DNA from: Lepidonotus clava
Taxonomy: Eukaryota > Annelida > Polychaeta > Phyllodocida > Polynoidae
DNA length: 64,000 bases
Direction: 5' to 3'
NCBI GenBank assembly: GCA_936440205.1
Contig: OW387135.1
Span: forward strand, 37,178,792 to 37,242,791
The position numbers and the translations under genes were made by a program. This document shows, in pieces, positions 26,577 through 36,974 of the stretch. Positions within the stretch are counted from its first letter, which is position 1, and each line of letters starts with the position of its first letter. A model generated the notes under the pieces. The model had not been told where the DNA came from, searched no databases, and saw nothing but the letters and a program-made list of their open reading frames with translations.

Positions 26577-27460
26577 GGTAGAGGGTGGAAAGATAGTTGA
26601 CAAAAGATAACTAGGCAAAAACACGTCTAAATACTCCAAAATTACCGCCGGCACTGATTAAAATGACGTCATATTGAGGCTAATTTGGGAAAACCCCTTT
26701 TTGATCCGAGGGATCCAAATTTTGAAATTGGCTAGCATGATCAAACCATCGTATAATTTCTTACGAAATCTGCGCTAAACTAAAGTTTAGGTCCCCAACC
26801 AACATAATCATGCGATAAATTTCAGTTATCATGGCATAATAATTCATATCGGGCGCGCAAACTCGCTAAATTCATTCGAAACAGAAATTGCCATCCGGGC
26901 ACTTATCACCTGGAGGAACCCAGACCGAGGTCGGGCCCTGGATGGGAACTCCAGTCAAGCGTCCCGCTAAGTACACATGTACTAAGGGTAACTGATGGGC
27001 GCGCGCTGGGTATGATAGTTTATAGGTGCCAAACTGTTTAATGCTAACCGGTCTACTACAGGGACCTTGTATTTATTGTAAATAATGTCGTTTTAGTTGA
27101 AAATTGGTTGAAAATCAACATACATTGTGTAATGCCACCCGATCATTTAAGATGTCCGACTTCTCCGAAGTCACTTATTATTGTGTTAACTCGTTCTAGA
27201 ATTGAATTTGTTGTGCATTTGTTAATTTTAGAAGATTAAGATAACTTCACACTGTATATATGTTGAATTTTGCTGACTTTTGTTCCAAACCGCATAGAGC
27301 AAAATCTGTACATGTATGTACTAAGTTAGTACTGGACATAGTATTGAGAACACCTCCCAAACTTACCTGTTTTCTTCTGTGTTTTACTGAATCGTCAAGT
27401 AACGGACCTTACACTCAGAACAATGAGTACTGCCACAGTAGGCAGAATCATCTCCTTTAA

Positions 27461-27640
27461 CTTGAGGATCATTTCACAATCCTCTGAACTTTCCTTGTCA
27501 GGGTTCGCATGACAATTCCCATCACCTCGAGGATCATTTCACAATCCTCTGGGCTTACCTTGTCACTGAATGCATGACAATCACCTTCACTTTAAGGACC
27601 ATCTTACGGTCCTATGAACTTACCTTGTTACTTTATGAAC
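27461..27640. repeat. Three degenerate tandem units of about 70 bp near the right LTR
   Basis: Each unit has a short stem such as GAGGATCATTTCACAATCCTC or AAGGACCATCTTACGGTCCT, followed by GAACTTACCTTGT-like and GCATGACAATC blocks. They could form small hairpins. Confidence 0.6.
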
Positions 27641-27956
27641 GGGTTCCGCAGTCCTTGAGCTCAGTGCGGGGCTGATACCACAATGTATTTATGTAATAGA
27701 TAATTCCATTCATGAAATTGTACCTTTGGGTCACATCTCTGAATGACCAGAAAATGGAATCTATAAATATATCAACACTGTGCTGAATGTACCACGAGAG
27801 TCAAAGTCACCCAACATCAGTTTGTTTAAAAAAAAAAAAAAAAAAATATGTCCAATAATCAAAATTGGGAACACATCACATTTGACTGAATAATCTTTAT
27901 TAGGTTTGAGCTATGTCGTCCACCTCCTCAAACTCAAACATCTGACCGCCGTTGAA

Positions 27957-28545
27957 TGTACTAATAGCTTAGTACTTTTAATATATTATCATCTTTTATA
28001 ATTTAGCTAGGATCAGACCTAGCAAGTCTACCTCTAGGCAGAGACATTTTACGCTCCCAGCGCCACCTGTTAACCAGTATAAAAGGTGTTGCAAAGGTAG
28101 GGAGCGAGTTAGTTAGGAGTTAGAGTTTAACCATAGGGATAGAAGAACCGCTCGGAGTAATACCTGCGGCTCCTGCGCAGTATACTGGAGTTTACCATTA
28201 CCAACAGCTTCGGACAAAGGACTGTGATAGAGCTAAGCACTAGGGCGGTCTGGAATGCGCTGGAACAACTTGTATTCTCAATGTGGTTGATCGCTGAGAA
28301 GGAGATGGGAAGGTGGACTGATGAAGACTTATTCACTGTGGCTTTGACTCGGGATGAGATGTTAACTGAATAAAAGACCTTTCACTTTACCAGCTCCCTC
28401 ATCGTCCATTTCTTTTGAACTATTGGGGAATGGATGTATTAACTTTAAACGCAGGCTGATCGGCTCGATAACCTGGATGAACGACTCATGGATAAATTAA
28501 CTATACACATCAAGCAGTATTAAATCAAACATTGACAATAGTTCA
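27957..28545 (+). repeat. Right LTR, 589 bp
   Basis: It begins TGTACTAATAGC and ends GTTCA, followed by GTAT. The TATA box (28078-28084) and AATAAA (28369-28374) are at the same offsets as in the left LTR. Confidence 0.88.
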
Positions 28546-28663
28546 GTATTTAACCATTTCTAGCACCAAAACTTTTTATTGAATATTTCTGCAAAATATG
28601 AAAAAGATTGGAGAACTTTGATTTTTGGGATATCTGGAAAATGACGCGATTGTCCTTAAAGAA

Positions 28664-29697
28664 TCTGTGTTAACTGGCATCATTTGCTCCTCTAGTTGTA
28701 ACATATCCTCACCAGGATAATGAGAGGTGCCTCATGTCAAGACAGGAAGGTGTGGTTGTTTCTACACAATCACTCCATTATGTCATTTCCGTATGTTATA
28801 TATTATATCAATTACCTTAGATAAATGTGTCAGTGAGAGCTACCATTGTGCATCTGCACACGAGATTTCTTTAGAGGACACGTGTGCGACCAGTCACGTG
28901 ATATGAGGGCCTAGTGGGATAATAGGCATTTAAATAGCTCTAAGCCCACTATTTACTGAGTTTTTGATGTTTAAATAGTCTAATGATGCAGGTTTCCTAA
29001 AATACAGAATCTTTATTTTATAGAGATTACAAATAAGATTATAAACAAACAAAAATTCCATTGATTTAAGAAAATTGCATTGTGGATTATTTTGCAGGGA
29101 ACATTGTCTTGTTAAAGGGTGTCAGAATAATGAATGTCAACAATTGCTGACAACAACAGACAGGTAAAGCTGTCAAAAGATTACCCTTTTGTAGTTTGGT
29201 CTTGCCCATAAGAGGTAAAATATGAAGACTCAGTTTGAAAGTTTGAAACACAATTATTACCTAATTCAGAATTTATTAAAGCTTATGTCACATTTGCTAT
29301 AGTTGTGACTGGCAGAGATTTGATCCTATTAAATTGAAAAAAAGTATTTTTCAAACTGGATTAGCTGAGTATGAGGAATAGTTTTATATAGTTTGATTTC
29401 TTAGAAAGGATATAAATTTAAATACATACCTCCCAAGTCAACAGTTCCCACGATTGGTCACGTGTCTTCCGCATCCAGGGGTCCATTGCATAAGATGAAA
29501 ATTTCATAAGCCATTTCATAAGTTCCCTTAAGGCAAGGTTGCATTTGGTTAAGTAATGAAGGTGTCCTCTGAATGCCTGGTTAGCAGCTTCAGGTTACTA
29601 AAAGTGTCTCATAAAGTTAAGAGTGACACCATTACAAGACTTAATGTAACTACCGGGAGGGTAGGGTTTACTTACTCATTGAGGATAGGCACCCTAA
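28664..29697. other. Non-coding, no feature recognised
   Basis: This is AT-rich DNA without assignable open frames. Confidence 0.45.
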
Positions 29698-29976
29698 AGC
29701 CCCATACCCACTAGGCCACTTTTGGCTGAATCGGCGTCGGTGTCGGCACTGCCGTCGGTGGTCCCGTCGGCCGACTCTGGTTGGACAAGCCATACCAACA
29801 CACAGTCGGCGGTCCCGTCGGCGCCGACGGCCGACACCGACGCCGACGGGACCGCCGACGACCACACCAATCCATATTAAACAAGTTTAATAATTTTATA
29901 CCGACGCCGATGCCGACACGGACGGCCGACGGCCGTCGGCATCGGCCGACGGTAAGTTGCCTAGTGGGTACGCCGC
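29698..29976. mobile_element. GC-rich MITE, TTAA-type, about 280 bp
   Basis: The left end carries TACCCACTAGGCCACTT and the right end mirrors it (AGTTGCCTAGTGGGTA). TTAA lies outside the right end and CTAA outside the left. The interior is packed with GTCGGC/GCCGAC repeats and self-complementary blocks such as GCCGACGGCCGTCGGC, unlike the AT-rich flanks. Its ends resemble those of the element at 36805-36974. Confidence 0.65.
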
Positions 29977-31850
29977 TTAAACTAACTACGGCCTCCAGTT
30001 CTCAATTAAGACAACTCTCCGTTTGACTCAACAGACCCCTGTTTTCTAATTGTCAGGGGGCAGCCCATTCTTTTTATTGCAGCTATACCATTTTGCCTAA
30101 CTTGAACTAATATGCTGAAGTCCATATGTGTTGGTGTTGGGAGTGTTGAAGATCATCTGTATCGACTGGTCGCCATATTGGCGATCAATCTAAAATCAGT
30201 AGGGCTATTATTTACCTTTGTTAAGGATTAAGAATACATTTTGTGTGCTACTTGTAATTAAAAATTCTCACTGCATAATACTTTATAATTTTCATCATTT
30301 AGACATCATAATGTGTCATTCATTCCATTGCCTTATGCTCTTGATCACATGACCACGTCTGCACAAGATCTATGGCATTTATAAATATTGTCGGGGCTGT
30401 TGTAAGGCTGTTGGGACCCTTAGGATGACTGTCAGGGCTATCATTACACATAGGATAACCATTCTGACACTGTATTAACAAGGGTATGTTTTCACACAAT
30501 AGTTATGTTATTTTACGTTAGGTTGAGACTCACTAAAAAAGAGTTATATGAACATAACATTAACATGAAGTTCAGACCTTACTGATATAGAATGTTTTAA
30601 AATTGTTATCTTAACGTGAAAGAATATGTTCAGAATGTCACAATAACATGATAGTGCAACATCACATTGTTAGGTTCAAAAATTGTTTTGGGTGCTATCA
30701 AAATAACATAACAAGAACCAGAGCAGAACTAAACTGAACGTTGCTGCAACATTATAATAACGTTGCATTCTTGCTTGGTGTTGCCCCCAGTTACATACTC
30801 TGTTATTAGGTCAAACTCAACGTACTGAATATCCTTCACGGGGAACTGGTTCACTATGCTCTCAAGTCCCTGGTGGAGTAATCAAGCTTGTTTGTGACAT
30901 TTGTGCGTCATGTAATCACCCTTTGCGACATAACAGGCCTTAAAGCGGGACCTTTATAACCTTTAAAGACCTTTTTTTTTTTTGCCTCTTGGACCTTTAA
31001 AACCTTTATTTTCCTCTCAGCAACTTTTAATGACCTTTTTTCATTTCAAGTGACTGATAAGTGTAAAAATTGGTATAAATGATAAGGGATCTTTGAAAAT
31101 TCTCGACTAAAAACAGGAAATTGTAGTGAATCTGTGAAAAATGATGCACTTCAATGGTAGTATAGCTAATTTAAATGTATAATGAGTGTCACTTTTGACC
31201 CAAGAAATTCTGACCTCATCATCAAAGATATTATTCTTTAAAACAAAATAAAAATTCGGAGAAATAGAGATTTTGAAATGTTGGATTATTGTTGACTGTT
31301 TTTGAAAAAAGACAGGTCATTTTCTAGGGTCTACCTAAAATTCTGTGGTCCTATTCAAACCGACAAAGAGCATCCCGACCTCCACCTAATCCCCCCAGCA
31401 CTGTTTGTATAGCAATTTATATGGACGTCCATTTGATGCACCCATTGCCGCGGACTGGTTAGCATGCCTCAGGGAGTGAGTATAGGCATGAGATAGGCCT
31501 AAATATCATTTATGCAAGTTTTTATCAAAATTTATATGTTGGGGTTTTCTGTATAAAAAATACGGGAAAAAATCATTGTAATTTTCTAGAAAATGTTGTA
31601 TTCATCACAGAATTTCCTGGCATGTATAGAATGGACATTCTCACTCAGGGCAATAATCTCAGAGTCAGTTTTGACTCATAGTTGACTCATACTGGGAGTC
31701 ATAAATGTTTCAAATTTTGAATTTGTTAAAAGTGCTCAAATCGGCATAAAAACCATCTCAAACGATTCTTTTCTTCCACAAGTCATCTGCTCCTTGCATC
31801 CTAAGATTATCAAGAGGCTATAGGGGTGGCTATGTATAGAGGGGAGGCCA
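29977..31850. other. Non-coding, repeat remnants
   Basis: The stretch 30490-30785 shares GCTGCAACATTATAATAACG-type text with about 32400-32530 (CATAACTGCAAGGTTATAATAATG). This suggests two decayed members of one repeat family. Near 30950-31030 there are short (ACCTTTAAAACC)-like repeats. No gene was recognised. Confidence 0.4.
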
Positions 31851-31852
31851 TG

Positions 31853-32225
31853 GTGCCCTCCCGGTCCTTTTTTTCCCTTCCTGGCCGTTTCTTTGCCCTC
31901 CCGGTTCTTTATTTGCCTTCCCGGTCCTTTCTTTCCATTTCCGGCCCGTTCTTTACTCTCTCTGCCCTTTCTTTCCCTTCCCAGCCCGTTCTTTGCCCTC
32001 ACGGTCCATTCTTTGCCCTCCCGGTCCTTCCTGTGACCTCCCGGTCCTTTCTTTCCATTCCCGGCCCTTTCTTTGCCCTCCCGGTCCTTTCTTTGTCCTC
32101 CCGGCCCTTCCTTTGCTCTCCCGGTCCTTTCTTTCCATTCCTGGTCCTTTCCTTCCCCTCTCTGCCCTTTCTTTCCCTTCCCGGCCCTTTCTTTCCCCTC
32201 CGAGCCCTTTCTTTCCCCTCCTGGG
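31853..32225. repeat. Pyrimidine-rich minisatellite, 20-bp unit, about 19 copies
   Basis: The unit is GGTCCTTTCTTTGCCCTCCC with variants. The plus strand is almost pure C/T with evenly spaced GG or G. Since 20 is not a multiple of three, all frames read the same periodic peptide on each strand, which explains several long spurious open frames here. Confidence 0.92.
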
Positions 32226-34117
32226 CAGAGGGTGCATCAAATGGACCTCCATCGCTTGTTATGACTGCCATGTGTGGTGGATTAGGGGATGGGGGACCGT
32301 CTCTCCTTGGTCCAGACCCCTGTCTAAACAGGGATTAAAATTAGTTGGACGTCCCTTCGAAGACACCCCACCTAAACAGAACGTCACTGTGACTATTTAT
32401 TAAATAGTGCAACATCACAACAGTACATTGCAGCAACGTTATTGGGAGCCATCAAAAACATAACACAAACCAATACAGAAACAAACAGAAACATAACTGC
32501 AAGGTTATAATAATGTCACATGCTTGGCTGGGAAGTCGTTATTCCTAAAGAAATCGGTGTGGTCTCAATAGTTACAAGTAATATCCAATAGAAAACATAC
32601 ATGGCACTCCATCCATAGTCACGAAATCCCTCTGAATATTGGGTGATAAGCTTTCTATATGAGTTACCTGTGTCTGCAGTCCTTGAGAAGGTTACCTTGA
32701 TGACATAAGGGACTTCTGTCAGGGGGAATGTCCTTGTCAATTTTTGTAGGTTGTGTGCATCTGATCCTTAAGGTATGACCTTGGAGGTATTGCTAGGTTA
32801 TGCCATTTATTTGTCCCTGTAGATGTATGATTGGTGTATTGGTTTAAGGTCAGGTGGTTTGTTAGGCCTGTATGTTCAGATGCGAATTCAGGACTGACCT
32901 AGCCGAGTGAAGTTCACTCTGTGAGGTTAGAACCTTCAGACAACAATTAGTTGAATGAGTTATTTATTAAATCTATAACTTGTTGGCCCCTTTCGGGGCT
33001 TAGTATAGTTAAAATGGAGTGGTGAAGTGAGAACAGGTCAACACCTTGAGCAGCCTGCGCTGCCCTCAAAGTGCGATACAATCGTACACTAGTTGTGAGA
33101 TCTCAACAATTCTCGCCATTTGCGAGACTCCCCGAGAATAAACAGAAAACATGGTGCCAGACCTAGGCTAATTCGTCTCTACAGAGGTGTCACCCTGGTT
33201 CAGGTGAGTTTTCGCTTGTGTTAGTTAACTGACTATTTTAGCTACTTTCAAATCCCTCTCAAGGTCTCTGTGATTGACGTTTGTAGCTCTGACTTCTGGA
33301 TGACTCTTGTCTTTCTTGCAGGTGTATAATAGACAGGATCCATAATCAGCTGATAAATGAATATTTAACAATCACTTCCTTTGCCCTTTCAATGATTAGA
33401 ATTCGGGATCTAAAAGCACAATTATTGACCGCAAAATCATGATATTTTAGGTTTGTATTAACAGGAAGCTAGACATATTATATAACCGATATGACTGAGG
33501 TTGCTGTACATATATATTAGGCCAATACCAAAGATGGATAAGAAAACGTATTTCAAAAAGAGCCCCAATTCCCCTCCTTTCAAATTGTTGAATACACCAT
33601 TGAACACCAACTCGGACCAAGAGCTTCCGTGGGCAGACACCCTTTTCTGTAACTAGCTGCAAGTGCTCCTATGCAAGAGTTATTGTATCTAAAACTAATT
33701 TCCCAACCATGTGAGCTTTTAAGGAATATGCATTGACACACCATTGGTAAAGTCTAACAAGGCGTGGTCTGGATATGAGTATTGAGTGAAAAGAACTCTC
33801 TGTAAAGGGCTGACTGAAACCTGCCACATCTACTCTGTGTCTCTATCTGTTTCATAGTCTATAGGCCTTTCTCTGTCGGTTCAGTGAGGCAATTTAGAGG
33901 ATAGATTTTCTAAGGAAACGGAAAGAATATCTCCTGTTTATGCATGTCTCTATGGCTAGAACCAGGAGAAACTGGTAAATGTCAGGCGTCGGGCAGCGGT
34001 GGCTGACAGGAGCCGTATTGTCGGCCATAAGACGCCCCCATTGTCCCCCACCTCCGCGCCGCCTTCCTCCCACCTGAGTCACTCAGCAACTCATAAGGCA
34101 GGAGGCGGTGCACGGCC
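32226..34117. other. Non-coding upstream region of the Ras-like gene
   Basis: No coding frame was recognised. AATAAACAGAAAACA directly followed by TGGTGCCAGACC (about 33140-33165) looks like the end of a long terminal repeat plus primer-binding site, but no matching second copy is in the window. A GC-richer stretch starts near 34000. Confidence 0.4.
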
Positions 34118-34200
34118 TCAGCCAATCACAGCCGCCACTGGCCGGGCCGAGCCGTGCTTCAGCCGACTATAAGAGTCATTAGGCCAGCGGTCAGCCTCAG
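34118..34200 (+). promoter_or_regulatory. Core promoter of the Ras-like gene: CCAAT box, TATA box, predicted start site
   Basis: A GC-rich stretch carries GCCAATCACA at 34121-34130 and TATAAG at 34168-34173. The spacing is that of a CCAAT/TATA promoter, so transcription should begin about 30 bases after the TATA box, near 34195-34200 (TCAGCCTCAG). The 5' untranslated region would then be about 300 bases. The region from roughly 34000 to 35100 is markedly richer in GC and CpG than its neighbours. The placement is from motifs only. Confidence 0.6.
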
Positions 34201-34497
34201 AGTGAGGGATCCAGGCAACGCTGACACGCGAATCCAAGGCAACGCACTGCGTCCAGGGGCTACGCTGCAGGCTCAGCTCGGCATTCACCATGCACTGCCT
34301 CCATTGATACTACGACCCAGCCCAACAGGTGTGGTCTCCCACAGGTGGTTTCTGAGCGAGCAGGCACAGGCCAGCGCTAATAGTTACCTGTAGACAATTA
34401 ATAACGCCAACAGGTGGGCCCACTCCGCTGTTATACAAACAGGTGCCGCCGTGCTGGAAAGTAGCGATATATAACTGACATTAATACGAACCAGACG

Positions 34498-35208
34498 ATG
34501 AAGAAGCCGTGTCCACCTACCGCCATGACCTCGCCCAACACGCTGACCGTTCCGTCGGCCCTGAGCGGGGTGCGCAACCACGTGCCCAAGGACCACTACC
34601 GCATCGTGGTGATGGGCGCGGCCGGGGTGGGCAAGACGTGCATCATCTCCCAGTTTCTCTACGAGCGGTTCCTCAACGAGTACAAGGAGACGGTGGAGGA
34701 GCTGCACCGCGGCCAGTACGAGGTGCACGGCAAGCACCTCACCCTCGACATCCTCGACACGTCCGGCTCGTTCGAGTTCCCGGCCATGAGGACCCTGAGT
34801 ATCTCCACGGGCGACGCCTTCGTGCTCGTCTACAGCGTCGGCGACGAGGAGTCCTTCAACGAGGTGAAGCGTCTCCGCGACCAGGTGATCGCGCAGAAGG
34901 GCGGCAGCGAGCAGGTGCCCATCGTCATCGTCGGCAACAAGGCCGACATCGACGACAACGCGCGGGTCATCTCGCCGCTGGCCGCCGAGACGACGGTCAA
35001 CATCGACTGGGGCAACGGCTACGTCGAGGCGTCGGCCAAGGACAATTTCAATATCGTCGGCATTTTCAAGGAATTGCTGACTCAGGCCAAGGTACCTTAT
35101 GCCCTCTCCCCGGCAATCCGCAGGAGGAGGCTATCTCTACCCCAAGTGGCGACTCAGAAGAAAAAGGTTCCTAAACTGGGAAAACGGCATAGTTGCACGA
35201 TAAGTTAA
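34498..35208 (+). CDS. Ras-like small GTPase, RASD (Dexras/Rhes)-related, single exon
   Basis: Predicted membrane-anchored small GTPase of 236 residues. Visible motifs are the P-loop GAAGVGKT (residues 40-47), the switch I threonine (T65), DTSGS (87-91) at the position of Ras DTAGQ, NKAD (147-150) for guanine recognition, and the ASAK box (178-181). The basic tail (RRRR at 208-211, KKK at 221-223) ends in the CAAX box CTIS, which predicts farnesylation. Segments such as LDILDTSG, PAMR and LSI-TGD resemble RASD1/RASD2, as does replacement of the Ras G12 and Q61 equivalents (here A42 and S91). Those replacements suggest weak intrinsic GTP hydrolysis (inference). The protein lacks the long cationic insert near the C-terminus of mammalian RASD proteins. 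An in-frame TAG lies upstream near 34459, so translation starts at 34498 (A at -3) or at the second Met, 34525. The open frame is GC-rich and intronless, unlike its surroundings. A DIRAS or other Ras-like assignment is the alternative. Confidence 0.93.
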   Translation: MKKPCPPTAMTSPNTLTVPSALSGVRNHVPKDHYRIVVMGAAGVGKTCIISQFLYERFLNEYKETVEELHRGQYEVHGKHLTLDILDTSGSFEFPAMRTLSISTGDAFVLVYSVGDEESFNEVKRLRDQVIAQKGGSEQVPIVIVGNKADIDDNARVISPLAAETTVNIDWGNGYVEASAKDNFNIVGIFKELLTQAKVPYALSPAIRRRRLSLPQVATQKKKVPKLGKRHSCTIS

Positions 35209-36200
35209 GTACTCAATGATGGGCGCGTTAAAACTTGAACTTTTATAGACTATATAGTGAGTTGAATCAGCTCTAATGCCCCCAAGACTATAATATTCGT
35301 GTTGCCTACGGCATTGGGAAAATGATTAAGTTATCCTAAGTTGGTATTTTAATAATGCTCATTTTATGCATTGTTATGGTAACAAAGTGCTCTCAATGGT
35401 TTTGTACCTTGGCGTATCGATGTTTTAACAGACTGTCCAATGATACTTATTTTTGATGTCGTTGAATATAGAAACACTTTCGTTGGATTTGGAATAGTTG
35501 TATGGTGTCGTTTCAAAAAAGTAATGGAGATCAAGCGTTAAATGCGACCGGTTACCTTGCAGTCATCAGACATTTGTCCTCTTTAGGTATCCGTGTGATC
35601 AATCATATATACATTGATGTTTCCTTGTTATGAACATGATTCTGTTTTTATTATGTCAGCGTAGGTGTGATGCTGTCTAACAGCCAAATGTACAACTCAT
35701 ACAATGAAACTTGTGATTAACATTACGATGAAAGAAGTCATTTTCCCATGGAATAGTGACACCACCTTATGCTTTAAAATGCATTATATAAGTGGAAAGG
35801 CCGTTTTAATAATGTACAGTCTGAATGTGTTACGTTTGAGGTTGGCAGAGGATCTATAAGGTCTTGTTTCGGTTGATTTTTTTTACTTTAATTGTATTTG
35901 ATATGCGTATCTAATAGATGCAGTTTCGTCTGAACGGTAATTCATAGATTCAATCCATTGTCTCTGGTATTAGTGTAAAGTTACCCTTAATGTAAACGTA
36001 ATTTATGATATATAATACATGTAGTTATATGTGTTCCCAAAGGGAGAATTTGTATTTTTGTATTAACAGTGATTTTGAAAAACATAATTCGGAATTTGAA
36101 ATATCCTCAGGCAAAACATGTTACGAGAAACGTGTTATATTTTACCAAAGGTAGGCCTATTGTCATTTAATGATGAATGGTAATAAAATGCGTGATATAC
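35209..36200 (+). other. Probable 3' UTR of the Ras-like gene with poly(A) signal
   Basis: AT-rich DNA follows the stop codon without any coding signal. AATAAA at 36182-36187 is a reasonable poly(A) signal and would give a 3' UTR of about 1 kb. Earlier cryptic signals cannot be excluded. Confidence 0.4.
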
Positions 36201-36800
36201 AAAACTATATTTTATCTTTGTCTTCATCTATAATTATGCGCCTGGTTTTGCGATGGCTAAAAATTCATTTTGAAGACGGAAATTAAAGGTAAAACACAAG
36301 TAAAACTATTTAATGCTAAGAACAATGACAACATTCAAAATATGTCAAAGATTGTAAGCGGTGTTCAATTTAACAGATAATGTCATGCTTGTTAAGTTAA
36401 TGGACATAAGTACGATTATCAGTCATGTAGTCTCCAAATAGTTTACAGTAGTTTGAGTAATAAATTATGATCACGGTATTGGTTGCACGATTTAGTAAAC
36501 AGCGCGTCGTCCGTCTCCTGAGAACGTTTTACCTTTAAGTTCGTCCGTCTCATGAGAACGTCCTCGGTGGTGAATCGCACTTTGGTACGGAAGGGATCAA
36601 ATTTCTCCTCTCCCAAGAATTGATTTGTAACGAGTATATTCATATCCTAGAAAACGGTTGCTTATTCTCTCAAGTGAAGCAGATGACTGACAGTAATTTA
36701 ACGTACCAAAGTTCTCTTAAACGTTTTCTTTAACGAATATACCTATCTTAAATTACGATCCCAAAGGATGGTCTCCGCTGAACATTTTATGGGTGATTGT
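36201..36800. other. Non-coding
   Basis: AT-rich DNA follows the probable 3' end of the Ras-like gene. A short repeat of TCGTCCGTCTC(A/C)TGAGAACGT occurs twice (near 36507 and 36541). No gene was recognised. Confidence 0.4.
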
Positions 36801-36804
36801 TTAA

Positions 36805-36974
36805 GCTGGGTCCCCACTGGCCAAAGGTCGTCTGCAGATTACAGTTCGTCAGACTTAACCCTTTCTATTCTTGGCTACCAATACCTCCAAAGTGTCTCTA
36901 GTCGCCGAGGATGGAAAGGAATAAGAGCGACGAACTCCAATCTGCGGCCGACTTTTGGCCAGTGGGGACCCAGC
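36805..36974. mobile_element. TTAA-flanked MITE (piggyBac-like), 170 bp
   Basis: TTAA occurs on both sides (36801-36804 and 36975-36978). The inverted ends are 46 bases with about five mismatches and begin GCTGGGTCCCCACTGGCCAA. The end pattern TTAAGC..GT.CCCACT.GGC.AA is shared with 29698-29976. TTAA target duplication is the hallmark of piggyBac-type transposition, but the family link is inferred. There is no coding capacity. Confidence 0.8.

Larger units (their letters stand above)
22934..28545 (+). mobile_element. LTR retrotransposon, non-autonomous type, looks young
   Basis: Two 589-bp direct repeats flank a 4.4 kb interior. GTAT lies immediately outside both ends, a probable 4-bp target duplication. 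A candidate primer-binding site (TGGTGGAGAACCCGGG, 23525-23540) follows the left LTR by two bases and resembles the 3' end of tRNA-Ala. The LTRs carry plus-strand TATA and poly(A) motifs. No gag, protease, reverse transcriptase or integrase was recognised, so it probably depended on another element. No clear purine tract precedes the right LTR. The near-identity of the LTRs implies recent insertion. The superfamily (Ty3 or BEL-like) is undecided. Confidence 0.8.
22183..28663. mobile_element. Old DNA TIR element (about 870 bp) interrupted by an LTR element
   Basis: TTCTTTAAGGACAATCGC at 22183-22200 has its reverse complement at 28646-28663. The arms run 23 bases with two mismatches. Without the 5.6 kb LTR element between, the TIR element would be about 870 bp. 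It has no coding frame and is AT-rich. The nesting shows it is older than the LTR insertion. Confidence 0.65.

Noticed and set aside
23104-28336. Identical 69-codon minus-strand frames at 23104-23313 and 28127-28336
   Set aside because: Both lie within the two LTRs and are identical because the LTRs are. There is no family resemblance.
31826-32403. Several overlapping 90-170-codon open frames on both strands
   Set aside because: They are produced by the 20-bp minisatellite, which reads openly in all frames and gives low-complexity peptides.
34509-35174. 221-codon frame overlapping the Ras-like gene in another frame
   Set aside because: It is an Arg/Gly-rich shadow of the GC-rich coding sequence. 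The GTPase motifs are in the other frame.
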